Under the pieces are notes generated by a model that did not search any database, was not told the DNA's origin, and worked only from the letters and a program-made list of their open reading frames with translations. A stretch of DNA of 27,331 nt from CAZVJU01 sp964627195 (GTDB taxonomy: Bacteria > Patescibacteriota > Microgenomatia > UBA8517): assembly GCA_964627195.1 (NCBI GenBank), contig CAZVJU010000014.1, positions 1 through 27,331 of the forward strand, read 5' to 3'. This document shows, piece after piece, positions 6,923 through 14,220 of this stretch. Position numbers and translations under genes: made by a program. How positions within the stretch are numbered: position 1 is the stretch's first letter; every line of letters starts with the position of its first letter.

Positions 6923-7140
6923 TTATTTGTAGTCCGAATAAAATCCGAAGTCAAGTGGCAGTCTTACCGGATTTTAAGGGAAACTCAAGTGATAGTAACA
7001 AAGAATCTAAAACCTATAGTCAATGTATTCTTTACAATTTTATTGTATAATTGATAGTATAAGTTGACAGCCTATAGCTGATGAACTGTCTCAATCCTAA
7101 CTTTAAAACCGAAAACCCATAAGAACGTTAAAGGAGCTTT

Positions 7141-7872
7141 ATGGCTACTGAAATAAAATCTTTCTTAGAAGAGGTTGTTGCAGAACCCGCAGTCGAGCAT
7201 AAGGTTAGAGCTTCTCAAACTTCTAAATTTCCCGTACCCGAAATCCAAACCATTCCACAATTTTTATGGACGAGGATTGAAAAGCCACTTTTTGGAGGTT
7301 CACTTAAATCCATACTCTGTTCTGAATCGGGTCGGACACTCATTACTCTTAAAAAGATACATTTCCAAGACCAGACAGATGCAATGGATACAAGCATCAG
7401 ACTGCGTGTCGGGAACGTTTCTTATTTCCTTCGTCACGACGTCGTTTATGGCGGCGAGGATTATGAAGGTTGGGAATTAATCAAAACAGTCCCTGCAAAG
7501 GGCTCATCAGGAGGCGAAGACACCGAACAGGTGGTATTTGACAAGACCGAAACTGTACCTGAAATAATTCTTGACGATACTCAGGCACCTGAATGGCGTT
7601 TGGTCGTGCAATACGCAAATGCTCTTATATCTACCTTACCTCCCGAGTATCCGGAGAAGGACATATTACAACAAGCATGGGCTCAAGTCACCATCACCGA
7701 CAAAACAACACAGATGATGCTCGAAGTGCAAGATATTGCTTCAGAAAAACAACGAGAGATAGCCGATGACAAAGAACGATGGCAAGCGGCGTACCCTAAA
7801 ATACGGGAACCAAGTCCTTTCCAAAGATTGTGGAATCGAATTAAGTCGCCCTTTACCAGGTTGGGTAGATAA
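7141..7872 (+). CDS. Hypothetical protein
   Basis: A 243-residue soluble protein of no recognised family. AAGGAG at about 7131 gives a good ribosome-binding site, unusual in this window, where many genes look leaderless. The N-terminal half is mixed beta-like and contains WTRIEKPLFGG. The middle holds an acidic stretch with a GSSGGED linker. The C-terminal 70 residues are helical and end with FQRLWNRIKSPFTRLGR, a basic amphipathic tail that could bind a membrane or nucleic acid. A WTRIEKP near the start and WNRIKSP near the end look like a repeated Trp-x-Arg-Ile-x-x-Pro motif. Confidence 0.6.
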   Translation: MATEIKSFLEEVVAEPAVEHKVRASQTSKFPVPEIQTIPQFLWTRIEKPLFGGSLKSILCSESGRTLITLKKIHFQDQTDAMDTSIRLRVGNVSYFLRHDVVYGGEDYEGWELIKTVPAKGSSGGEDTEQVVFDKTETVPEIILDDTQAPEWRLVVQYANALISTLPPEYPEKDILQQAWAQVTITDKTTQMMLEVQDIASEKQREIADDKERWQAAYPKIREPSPFQRLWNRIKSPFTRLGR

Positions 7873-8141
7873 AGAACTATAAACACACCAAACGATTAGT
7901 GGTTTCTATACCCAAAATACTTTATTCTGCAATTTAAATATAGTATGGGGGATCAAAATCTCTTACGAGAGCTGCAAACTCGAGTAAGAGGAGTTTATCA
8001 CGATACACAGTATTACAGACGTTCAAACGCTCAATAATCATTTCCCCTATCTTTGAGTACTTAATCTGGCTGAAATAGGATTTCTCCGAAGGATGATAGA
8101 TTACGACTCAGAAAACCTCTTTAAGTGGCATAAAGATGCAG
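7873..8141. other. Stretch without a clear gene
   Basis: About 270 nt. A 30-codon ORF (ATG 7945, stop 8035-8037) begins just after a TATAGT, and a 22-codon ORF begins at about 8092. Neither has a recognisable product. No structured element or repeat stands out here. Confidence 0.3.
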
Positions 8142-8171
8142 TTGACATATCTTCTCATTAACTTTTACTAT
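8142..8171 (+). promoter_or_regulatory. Promoter of the lamin-tail protein gene
   Basis: TTGACA at 8142-8147 and TACTAT at 8166-8171 with an 18-nt spacer. The expected transcription start near 8178 gives a leader of less than 20 nt. Confidence 0.6.
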
Positions 8172-8194
8172 TGGACTAGATTCTGCCCTTTATC

Positions 8195-9334
8195 ATGCCC
8201 AGAAAGTTTCTTATACTTCCAATCCTTCCGCTATTATTTTCTCTCATAGTCTTTTCGTTATATGAAGCCCAAAAAACATACTCTCTTACCAACCATGTCG
8301 TCATTTCCGAAATCCAAACAAACGGGAGTTCATCAACAGACGAATTCGTTGAACTCTATAACCCTACAGGTAATTCTATTAACCTAACAAATTGGCGTTT
8401 ATCTAAAAAAACCGAAGGTGGTACAGAATCAGACATCATAGCTGCGACTATGTCTGGCATAATCGCTCCTCACGGCTTCGTCCTGATTGCCCACGAAAGT
8501 TATGACGGGGGAACACAAGAAGATATAAGCTACTCCGGCCCAACAACAATTTCTAACGATAACACAGTCTTACTTTATAACGCAGACGCAGTATTAGTCG
8601 ACAGGGTGGGAATGGGAACAGCTAGCGACAGCGAAACAACATCCATCCTAAATCCAATTGACAATCGAAGTGTCGAACGTAAAGCACTTTCAGACTCAGC
8701 AGAAACCGATATGGCAATAGGGGGTGCACACGAAACATTTGGGAATGGTGAAGATACGGAAAATAATACAAATGATTTTGTTCGACATATTGCACCTAAT
8801 GAATCAAATCCTCAAAATGCAAGCTCTTCCACAGAAGTACCAACCGAATCTCCTACTCCAACTGAAGTAGTGAGTCCTACACCGACAGAGGAACTATCGC
8901 CGACCCCCACCGAAAAATCAACTCCTACACCTATGCCAAGCGAAGGTCCTATTCCGACTCAAAGCCCAACACCTACTCCTACTGAGACGTTAACTCCTAC
9001 CCCGACAGAGAGCCCAACTCCCACGCCTACGGCAAGTCTGACACCCACACCTACTCTGTTGCCGACTCCTACTCCCACTGAGGAACCCACCCCGACACCA
9101 ACTGAAGTAGTCACACCAACTCTGCCGGAAATTCCTAGCCCAACCCCAACCAAAGTAGCAACACCTACTCCCACACCACCTCAACAGGTGATAGGAATGT
9201 TTTCTTTCCCCGGAACAAAAACAGTTTGCTATCTGGAGTTTAAAACTTTTCGTGCCGGATTCTTCCGATTTCTTTTCCCAACAATCAAGTGTTCAAAAAC
9301 CCAAGGTGGTAACGGATCTTCACCCAATCTTTAG
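8195..9334 (+). CDS. Lamin-tail-domain surface protein with Pro-Thr repeat
   Basis: A 379-residue protein. Residues 1-27 form a signal peptide or anchor. Residues about 32-155 match the lamin-tail domain: VVISEIQTNG, DEFVELYNPTG, INLTNWRLSKK, and GFVLIAH before the later strands. Residues about 213-330 are a low-complexity Pro-Thr-Glu-Ser repeat (mostly PTPTE and PTPT units), typical of a wall-spanning or surface stalk. The final 50 residues hold a Phe-rich basic segment (FRAGFFRFLFPTIKC) with two cysteines, which could be a sorting or membrane signal. Lamin-tail domains in bacteria are exported and often joined to nucleases or adhesins, but no catalytic domain is visible here. A role in cell-surface attachment is inferred. 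Confidence 0.8.
   Translation: MPRKFLILPILPLLFSLIVFSLYEAQKTYSLTNHVVISEIQTNGSSSTDEFVELYNPTGNSINLTNWRLSKKTEGGTESDIIAATMSGIIAPHGFVLIAHESYDGGTQEDISYSGPTTISNDNTVLLYNADAVLVDRVGMGTASDSETTSILNPIDNRSVERKALSDSAETDMAIGGAHETFGNGEDTENNTNDFVRHIAPNESNPQNASSSTEVPTESPTPTEVVSPTPTEELSPTPTEKSTPTPMPSEGPIPTQSPTPTPTETLTPTPTESPTPTPTASLTPTPTLLPTPTPTEEPTPTPTEVVTPTLPEIPSPTPTKVATPTPTPPQQVIGMFSFPGTKTVCYLEFKTFRAGFFRFLFPTIKCSKTQGGNGSSPNL
8840..9180 (+). repeat. Pro-Thr coding repeat
   Basis: A run of degenerate ACTCCTACN/CCGACN units encodes (PTPTE/S)n stalk repeats. It produces false long ORFs on the minus strand rich in Gly and Val. Confidence 0.75.
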
Positions 9335-9369
9335 TCTTGCGAAAACAAGCTTTTCTACATTAAACTAAG

Positions 9370-10773
9370 ATGATGCTTAAATTAGCACCTCTGGCAAAAG
9401 GAGATTTTCCCAAACCTTGGCCACTAAGAAAGTTAATCGGCCCCAGCTTTATTATTTTGGGAGTGGGATTGGGGAGTGGAGAATTAATTCTTTGGCCATA
9501 TTTATCAGCAAATTTCGGATTAGGGATTATTTGGGCAGCTGTTTTAGGCATCACTTTTCAGTTCTTCATAAATATGGAGATTGAACGCTACACGCTGATT
9601 ACGGGAGAAAGTATATTCGTTGGCTTGGCCAGAAAATTCGGTAGATTCGCACCGGTTTGGTTTATTCTCACTACACTTGTCCCATGGATGTGGCCGGGTA
9701 TTATCGCTTCTTCCGCCAAAGTTTTAGCATCGGCTTTTGGGTTCACATATTCAGGCTATTTTTGCATATTTCTTCTTTTAGTAATAGGCATTTTATACAG
9801 TCATGGACATATAATTTACAAGACCCAGGAAAAAATTCAAAAAACCATAATTCTCATCGGCATCCCTTTTGTTTTTTTGATAACTTTAATCTTTGCAAAA
9901 GCCACTGACTGGCAAGCATTAGCTTCAGGGCTTATCGGTAAGGGAGAAGGTTTTTGGTTTCTGCCGGTCGGCCTGCCGTTTGCTACATTCTTGGGTGCAC
10001 TGGCCTACGCAGGAGCAGGAGGAAATCTTAATTTAGCCCAGTCTCTTTACGCAAAAGAAAAGGGCTATGGTATGGGGAAATACTCAGGCCGGATTACCAA
10101 TATCTTTGCGGGCAAAAAAGAAGAAATAAAATTGGAAGGAACAACGTTTGAGACGACGCCTGAAAACATCGCAAATTTCAAAACTTGGTGGAAACGGATA
10201 AATATTGAACACGCGATTGTATTTTGGGCAACCGGCGCTTTTACTATGCTTCTTCTATCGCTTCTTGCTTATTCAACTGTTCACGGCAACTCCGGGGTCG
10301 AAACAAGCATAAATTTTGTGATTCACGAGGCAAGCGTAATTGCCCAGAAAACATTCCCTTTTCTGGGAACATTTTTTCTTGTGATGGCAGGGATTATGCT
10401 TTTCGGAACACAATTCTCAGTCTACGGATCAAATAGTAGAATTTCGGGGGAAAATTTAGTTATCATAAACTCTGATAAATATACAATTGAAAAATTGCCA
10501 AAATACTTTTATTTTTTCTTGTGGTTACAGATTCTGGTGGGCATAATTATCTTTTCTCTCGGTTTTACTGAACCGCTTGCACTTGTCGTTACAGGCGCGG
10601 TGCTAAATGCTTTCTCAATGTTTATCTATACCGGAATGGTTTTATGGCTAAATCTGACACTACTGGCAAAACCTTTACGGCCCTCATTTTTTAGAATCAT
10701 CGCGGTCGGAAGCGCATTTCTCTTCTACGGGGCATTTAGTATCTTCACTGTTTATAATCGGTTCTTCTTATGA
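9370..10773 (+). CDS. Divergent Nramp-family transporter
   Basis: A 467-residue polytopic membrane protein with about 11 hydrophobic helices. The start GPSFIILGVGLGSGELILWPYLSANFG aligns with helix 1 of Nramp transporters, which carry Mn/Fe across the membrane. The usual metal-binding DPGN motif is replaced by GSGE. The region of helix 6, where Nramp has Met-Pro-His, reads AYAGAGGNLNLAQS. The classic transition-metal site is therefore absent, as in Nramp-related groups with other substrates. I would not assign Mn/Fe transport. A hydrophilic insert lies around residues 237-275. The next gene starts 6 nt downstream, suggesting an operon. Confidence 0.75.
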   Translation: MMLKLAPLAKGDFPKPWPLRKLIGPSFIILGVGLGSGELILWPYLSANFGLGIIWAAVLGITFQFFINMEIERYTLITGESIFVGLARKFGRFAPVWFILTTLVPWMWPGIIASSAKVLASAFGFTYSGYFCIFLLLVIGILYSHGHIIYKTQEKIQKTIILIGIPFVFLITLIFAKATDWQALASGLIGKGEGFWFLPVGLPFATFLGALAYAGAGGNLNLAQSLYAKEKGYGMGKYSGRITNIFAGKKEEIKLEGTTFETTPENIANFKTWWKRINIEHAIVFWATGAFTMLLLSLLAYSTVHGNSGVETSINFVIHEASVIAQKTFPFLGTFFLVMAGIMLFGTQFSVYGSNSRISGENLVIINSDKYTIEKLPKYFYFFLWLQILVGIIIFSLGFTEPLALVVTGAVLNAFSMFIYTGMVLWLNLTLLAKPLRPSFFRIIAVGSAFLFYGAFSIFTVYNRFFL

Positions 10774-10779
10774 GAAATT

Positions 10780-11793
10780 ATGCGTAAAGTCATTTTAACA
10801 GTAGGTGCGTTTGTTGTCTTCGGCCTTGGCTGGTTTGCAAAAATTATTTATGATTTATACTCTTACAATAAACCCATTTCTCAAACTTCTAAAAAAACAC
10901 TCCAGAAACCTTTCGACAAATATACATTTGACAGTCTGTCAAGGATTGGGGTTAAGAAAGGGAAATTTGAGATGGACATCCAACTTGCCAAAACCAATGA
11001 GTACGTCTCTTATCTTTTTCGTTTTCATTTTAACCCTAACCTTGACGGCAAAGAGATCAAAGAAACCGAAGGCCAAATTAACTTACCAAGTTCAGTTGAC
11101 GAAAACACATACCCAGTAGTATTACTATTTAGAGGCTACATCAACCAAGAAACGTACAAAGTTGGCGACGGAACACGTAATGCAGCCGGTTTCTTTGCCA
11201 AAAACGGCTTTATTACATTGGCTCCGGACTTTTTGGGATACGGCGGATCGGATGAAGAAGCAGGAAATATTTTTGAATCGCGTTTCCAAACCTATGTCAC
11301 CGCAATTTCTTTAGTAAAATCTCTTGATCAAATACCTCAATGGGACCAAAAAAATGTATTTATCTGGGGACACTCCAATGGGGGACAAATCGCCCTTACA
11401 ACTCTTGAAATAACAGGAGTAAATTATCCTACAACTCTGTGGGCTCCGGTATCAAAACCTTTCCCTTACTCGGTTCTTTATTATACCGACGACTCGATTG
11501 ACAGAGGTAAACTAATAAGAAGCGAGCTCGCAAAATTTGAAGAGGTGTATGACGTAGAAGCTTATTCTTTAACAAACTATCTCGAAAATATAGAGGCACC
11601 TCTTCTGGTCCACCAAGGAAAAAGTGATGACGCAATTCCACTTGACTGGACTAACAACTTAGTGCAAAAGCTTGAAGATAAGGGAAAAAACGTAACTTAT
11701 TATACTTATCCTGCTACCGATCACAACATGCGCCCTTCCTGGGACATGGTAATCGCGCGAGACTTGGAGTTCTTCAAAAAGCATTCTCGCTGA
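10780..11793 (+). CDS. Membrane-anchored alpha/beta hydrolase (S9-like)
   Basis: A 337-residue protein. Residues about 5-25 form a hydrophobic signal anchor, so the enzyme probably works outside the membrane. The rest is an alpha/beta-hydrolase fold: FRGY (oxyanion region), APDFLGYGGSD, the nucleophile elbow GHSNGG with Ser199, the acid in HQGKSDDAIP (Asp283 or Asp284) and the base in ATDHNM (His315). The order and spacing match dipeptidyl-peptidase/acylaminoacyl-peptidase-like S9 hydrolases and related esterases. The natural substrate is unknown. It starts 6 nt after the transporter gene. Confidence 0.85.
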   Translation: MRKVILTVGAFVVFGLGWFAKIIYDLYSYNKPISQTSKKTLQKPFDKYTFDSLSRIGVKKGKFEMDIQLAKTNEYVSYLFRFHFNPNLDGKEIKETEGQINLPSSVDENTYPVVLLFRGYINQETYKVGDGTRNAAGFFAKNGFITLAPDFLGYGGSDEEAGNIFESRFQTYVTAISLVKSLDQIPQWDQKNVFIWGHSNGGQIALTTLEITGVNYPTTLWAPVSKPFPYSVLYYTDDSIDRGKLIRSELAKFEEVYDVEAYSLTNYLENIEAPLLVHQGKSDDAIPLDWTNNLVQKLEDKGKNVTYYTYPATDHNMRPSWDMVIARDLEFFKKHSR

Positions 11794-11892
11794 CACAAAA
11801 TCCCGATGTTCGGCTTCAAATCAACCCCCGGGGTTGGTAATATTATTGACAAACCAGAACACCTATATCATTATTACTATGTAACTAATTTT

Positions 11893-12243
11893 ATGAAGCT
11901 GCTATTAACTCTCACTTTAAATGTTATAACTTTGCTTGTTGTATCTTATCTTGTTCCAGGCTTTACCTTCGACAACCTTTGGGCGACAATAGTTACGGCA
12001 ATTGCAATTGGTGTGGTAAACACTTTTATTAAACCCGTGCTTCAAATAATCTTCATACCGCTATCGATCATTACTTTTGGCATCACGGCATTTCTAATTA
12101 ACGTAATCTTACTTTGGGGAGTTAGCTTTGTAGTTCCGGGCTTCCAAATTAACAGCTTTTTGACCGCAGTTATTGCCTCCATAGTTTTATCCCTGGTTTC
12201 AATATTCTTACATAAACTCGCTCAAGATAAAGGTGACAAATGA
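11893..12243 (+). CDS. Phage-holin-4 (PF04020/DUF360)-like membrane protein
   Basis: A 116-residue integral membrane protein with four hydrophobic helices. It matches the family once named 'mycobacteriophage holin 4', which occurs throughout bacterial chromosomes: VVSYLVPGFTFDNLWATIVTAIAIGVVNTFIKP (cited here only as the overall pattern) followed by IPLSIITFGITAFLINVILLW. The start is set at ATG 11893 rather than 11806, because the extra 29 residues are polar and unlike the family and the shorter form has the usual length. Despite the name, most chromosomal members are not shown to be holins. No lysin gene is nearby. Confidence 0.8.
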   Translation: MKLLLTLTLNVITLLVVSYLVPGFTFDNLWATIVTAIAIGVVNTFIKPVLQIIFIPLSIITFGITAFLINVILLWGVSFVVPGFQINSFLTAVIASIVLSLVSIFLHKLAQDKGDK

Positions 12244-12278
12244 ACCTTTAAGTTTAGTCTTCAGGCACAAATTCATGG

Positions 12279-12284
12279 TATAAT
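12279..12284 (+). promoter_or_regulatory. -10 box of a leaderless gene
   Basis: A perfect TATAAT ends 6 nt before ATG 12291, so transcription should begin at or next to the start codon. A good -35 is not evident. Confidence 0.55.
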
Positions 12285-12290
12285 ACTTGC

Positions 12291-12458
12291 ATGGCGAAAA
12301 AATTTATCAAGAGTAAATCAACCCCGAATTCTGCCGGACCAGGATATCGTACCCCTGATCACTTTAAAGGAAGTGTCTTTAGTGGAGGCAAAAGCAAATT
12401 CTCTTCGCCCCAAATTAAATTTAACCCCGGACAGTTTAAGATCCAACACAAGGGGTAA
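12291..12458 (+). CDS. Small basic conserved-looking protein
   Basis: A 55-residue ORF just below common length cut-offs. It is basic and rich in Lys, Ser, Gly, Pro and Phe (MAKKFIKSKS..., SGGKSKFSSPQIKFNPGQF, QHKG), with little predicted structure. A perfect TATAAT directly in front of the ATG gives it a promoter of its own in leaderless style. The composition recalls small RNA- or ribosome-associated basic proteins, but no family is recognised. It lies 46 nt upstream of the trigger-factor gene. Confidence 0.55.
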   Translation: MAKKFIKSKSTPNSAGPGYRTPDHFKGSVFSGGKSKFSSPQIKFNPGQFKIQHKG

Positions 12459-12488
12459 ACCCAAATTCCAATCTTCATAGTCTTGGGC

Positions 12489-12494
12489 TATAAT
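12489..12494 (+). promoter_or_regulatory. -10 box in front of the trigger factor gene
   Basis: TATAAT ends 10 nt before ATG 12505, so the 5' leader would be only a few nt. This is the second such arrangement within 200 nt. Confidence 0.55.
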
Positions 12495-12504
12495 ACACCG
12501 AGCC

Positions 12505-13413
12505 ATGCTAAAGAAAGTTACAAACACTGCTAAATCCATGCAATCCGTAGTTGCTCGAAGTGACGATGGAACCGTTCAAATCACTTTTACAATCCCCTTT
12601 GCCAAAATAAGTAAAGCTAGAGAAGCGGCAGCAGAAGTGTTAGGGAAAGACACTGAGGTTCCGGGTTTTCGAAAAGGCCATGCGCCTCTCTCAAAGGTTC
12701 TTGAAAATATCCCTGAAAATACTCTTTTAGAAAAAACTCTTTCAGGAATTTTGCCAGAGCTTTTAGCCAAAGCTATAAAGGAGCACAAAATCGCGGCCGC
12801 CGTCTATCCTAAATTTGAACTCCTTAAGGCTAAGGAGGGAGAAGATTGGCAAATAAGGGGAACTACATGTGAGCTTCCGAAGATCGACCTTGGAGACTAC
12901 AAAAGTGAACTATCGGGAACGGCAAAAGCAAAAACTATCTGGACACCGGGAAGCGCTAAAGACGCAAAACCCGACGACAACCCAAAAAGCCCGACAAGGG
13001 AAGAAAAAGAGCAACAAGTGATAAAAACTCTTCTAGATAAGATTAATATTAAAATACCAAAAATTCTAATTGATGAAGAAGCAAACTCGAGACTCGCAAA
13101 ACTCTTAGAAAGATTGGAAAAATTAGGCCTTTCCTTGGAATCGTACTTAGCCTCAATCGGCAAAACCGCTCAGACTCTCAGGTCAGAGTACGAAGCCCAA
13201 GCCAAGTCTGCAATTGAACTCGATCTTATATTAAACGAGGTTGCGTTAAAAGAAAATATAACTGTTGACACTAAAGAAGTTGATGCCGCAGTCTCTGCTG
13301 CGCAGGCAGATCCCAAACTTGCAAAAGAGCTGGATACTCCCGAGCGAAGACGCTTTATCGAGGTAATTCTGAAGCGTCGTAAGGCCCTCGATACACTAAC
13401 TTCACTCGTTTAA
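12505..13413 (+). CDS. tig: Trigger factor-like chaperone without PPIase domain
   Basis: A 302-residue protein. The N-terminal ribosome-binding domain is clear: VQITFTIPFAKISKAREAA, then EVPGFRKGHAP (residues about 51-61), the loop that docks on ribosomal protein uL23. Residues about 75-130 match the rest of that domain. The FKBP-type PPIase domain of normal trigger factors is missing. In its place is a short charged linker (about 148-172, PGSAKDAKPDDNPKSPT), then the helical C-terminal chaperone arms (IPKILIDEEANSRLAKLLERL, LDLILNEVALKENI). Full-length family members have about 430 residues. It should shield nascent chains at the ribosome exit. Loss of the PPIase domain is known in several lineages and fits genome reduction. 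Confidence 0.85.
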   Translation: MLKKVTNTAKSMQSVVARSDDGTVQITFTIPFAKISKAREAAAEVLGKDTEVPGFRKGHAPLSKVLENIPENTLLEKTLSGILPELLAKAIKEHKIAAAVYPKFELLKAKEGEDWQIRGTTCELPKIDLGDYKSELSGTAKAKTIWTPGSAKDAKPDDNPKSPTREEKEQQVIKTLLDKINIKIPKILIDEEANSRLAKLLERLEKLGLSLESYLASIGKTAQTLRSEYEAQAKSAIELDLILNEVALKENITVDTKEVDAAVSAAQADPKLAKELDTPERRRFIEVILKRRKALDTLTSLV

Positions 13414-13424
13414 AAGGGCTTCAT

Positions 13425-13454
13425 TTGAAAAAACTTGCATTGGAGTGGTAAAAT
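13425..13454 (+). promoter_or_regulatory. Promoter of the DUF5660-like gene
   Basis: TTGAAA (13425-13430) and TAAAAT (13449-13454) with an 18-nt spacer, just after the trigger-factor stop. The expected leader is about 78 nt and contains the hairpin at 13500-13523. Confidence 0.5.
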
Positions 13455-13499
13455 TCAGCAGATAAACATATTACTCATTACTTGTGGTGAGCGAACGAA

Positions 13500-13523
13500 G
13501 CCAGGTACCATACGGTACTTGGC
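13500..13523 (+). repeat. ATAC-loop hairpin repeat, copy 2
   Basis: GCCAGGTACC, loop ATAC, GGTACTTGGC: ten pairs including one G-U. It shares AGGTACCATACGG with 1865-1888. ACTCA (about 13473) and TGAGT (about 13528) could add an outer stem reaching close to the ATG at 13539, so the element might affect translation. Confidence 0.5.
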
Positions 13524-13538
13524 GAAGTGAGTCGAACT

Positions 13539-14171
13539 ATGGATAAACACAATAAAAAAGGCCAGAAATTGATACGGCAACCGAATCCTCTCGAAGCGCT
13601 GAAAGACATTGGAAGTTCCACTGCCAAACAAATGCAAGAGGAAGCAAATAAGATGCCGGGAGATTTTATGGAACAACTTCTTGGAATTCGTCCTCAAACC
13701 AGAAATTTTTCCGGCGAACTTGTTCCGGGCGAAGCTCTGGAATTTACTGAAGTTTTCTCAGGCAGATACGAAGAAATTCAAAGAACCAAAAAACAAATTT
13801 CTCTGGAAAGGCGACTTTTGGAAGAGGAACGTGTCCAGGTAGAAAAAAGGAGCAATGAACTGCGTATGCACCTGCAAGTCATCCGCGAAGAAATACTTGT
13901 CTTGGCCCAAAAAACGCAAAATCTGGCAGAGGAATCAGAAATTGCCGCTATGCAGGCTCCAATTGAACCCGGAGTTTACCACGTTTTCTTTTTCGAAAAA
14001 TTATTAAGTTTCTTAAAATCTTTCAGCAAAAAGATTGAAGAAGCGTCTACCTGGCTCCACGCAGTAAATAGCCGGGCTGCAAAGAAAAATATGTGGGGTG
14101 CAAATTACAAAAAACACGGTGCAAAATATCTCCTCTCGGGAGAGCATTATCTTCAAAGATCCGCGGGTTAG
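13539..14171 (+). CDS. DUF5660-like protein
   Basis: A 210-residue soluble protein that resembles DUF5660, a family known mainly from Microgenomates. Features are the Lys-rich start MDKHNKKGQK, the phrase MEQLLGIRP, a long charged helix (about 75-135, ISLERRLLEEERVQVEKRSN) likely to form a coiled coil, and an aromatic end MWGANYKKHGAKYLLSGEHYLQRSAG-like pattern (quoted in part: YLLSGEHYLQRSAG). Function is unknown. A GTG at 13527 would add four residues but would put the start within the hairpin's outer stem, so I chose ATG 13539. The family name is recalled rather than searched. Confidence 0.7.
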   Translation: MDKHNKKGQKLIRQPNPLEALKDIGSSTAKQMQEEANKMPGDFMEQLLGIRPQTRNFSGELVPGEALEFTEVFSGRYEEIQRTKKQISLERRLLEEERVQVEKRSNELRMHLQVIREEILVLAQKTQNLAEESEIAAMQAPIEPGVYHVFFFEKLLSFLKSFSKKIEEASTWLHAVNSRAAKKNMWGANYKKHGAKYLLSGEHYLQRSAG

Positions 14172-14220
14172 ATATTAGATTTTGGATATTAGATGTAAGA
14201 TATAAGAGAAGTCCGAAGAG

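Noticed and set aside
6698..7054. 118-residue plus-strand ORF overlapping the small minus-strand gene
   Set aside because: It mirrors the minus-strand gene, has a low-complexity basic composition and an odd C-terminus. The minus frame has far better protein character.
8959..9184. Gly/Val-rich and Cys/Arg-rich minus-strand ORFs
   Set aside because: They are reverse-strand shadows of the Pro-Thr repeat.
11806..11892. Upstream start of the holin-4-like gene
   Set aside because: The extra 29 residues are polar and unlike the family. ATG 11893 gives the usual length and begins at the first helix.
14172..14220. GATATTAGAT tandem 10-mers before the M20 gene
   Set aside because: Two and a half AT-rich copies only. 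This is common low-complexity spacer with no sign of function.
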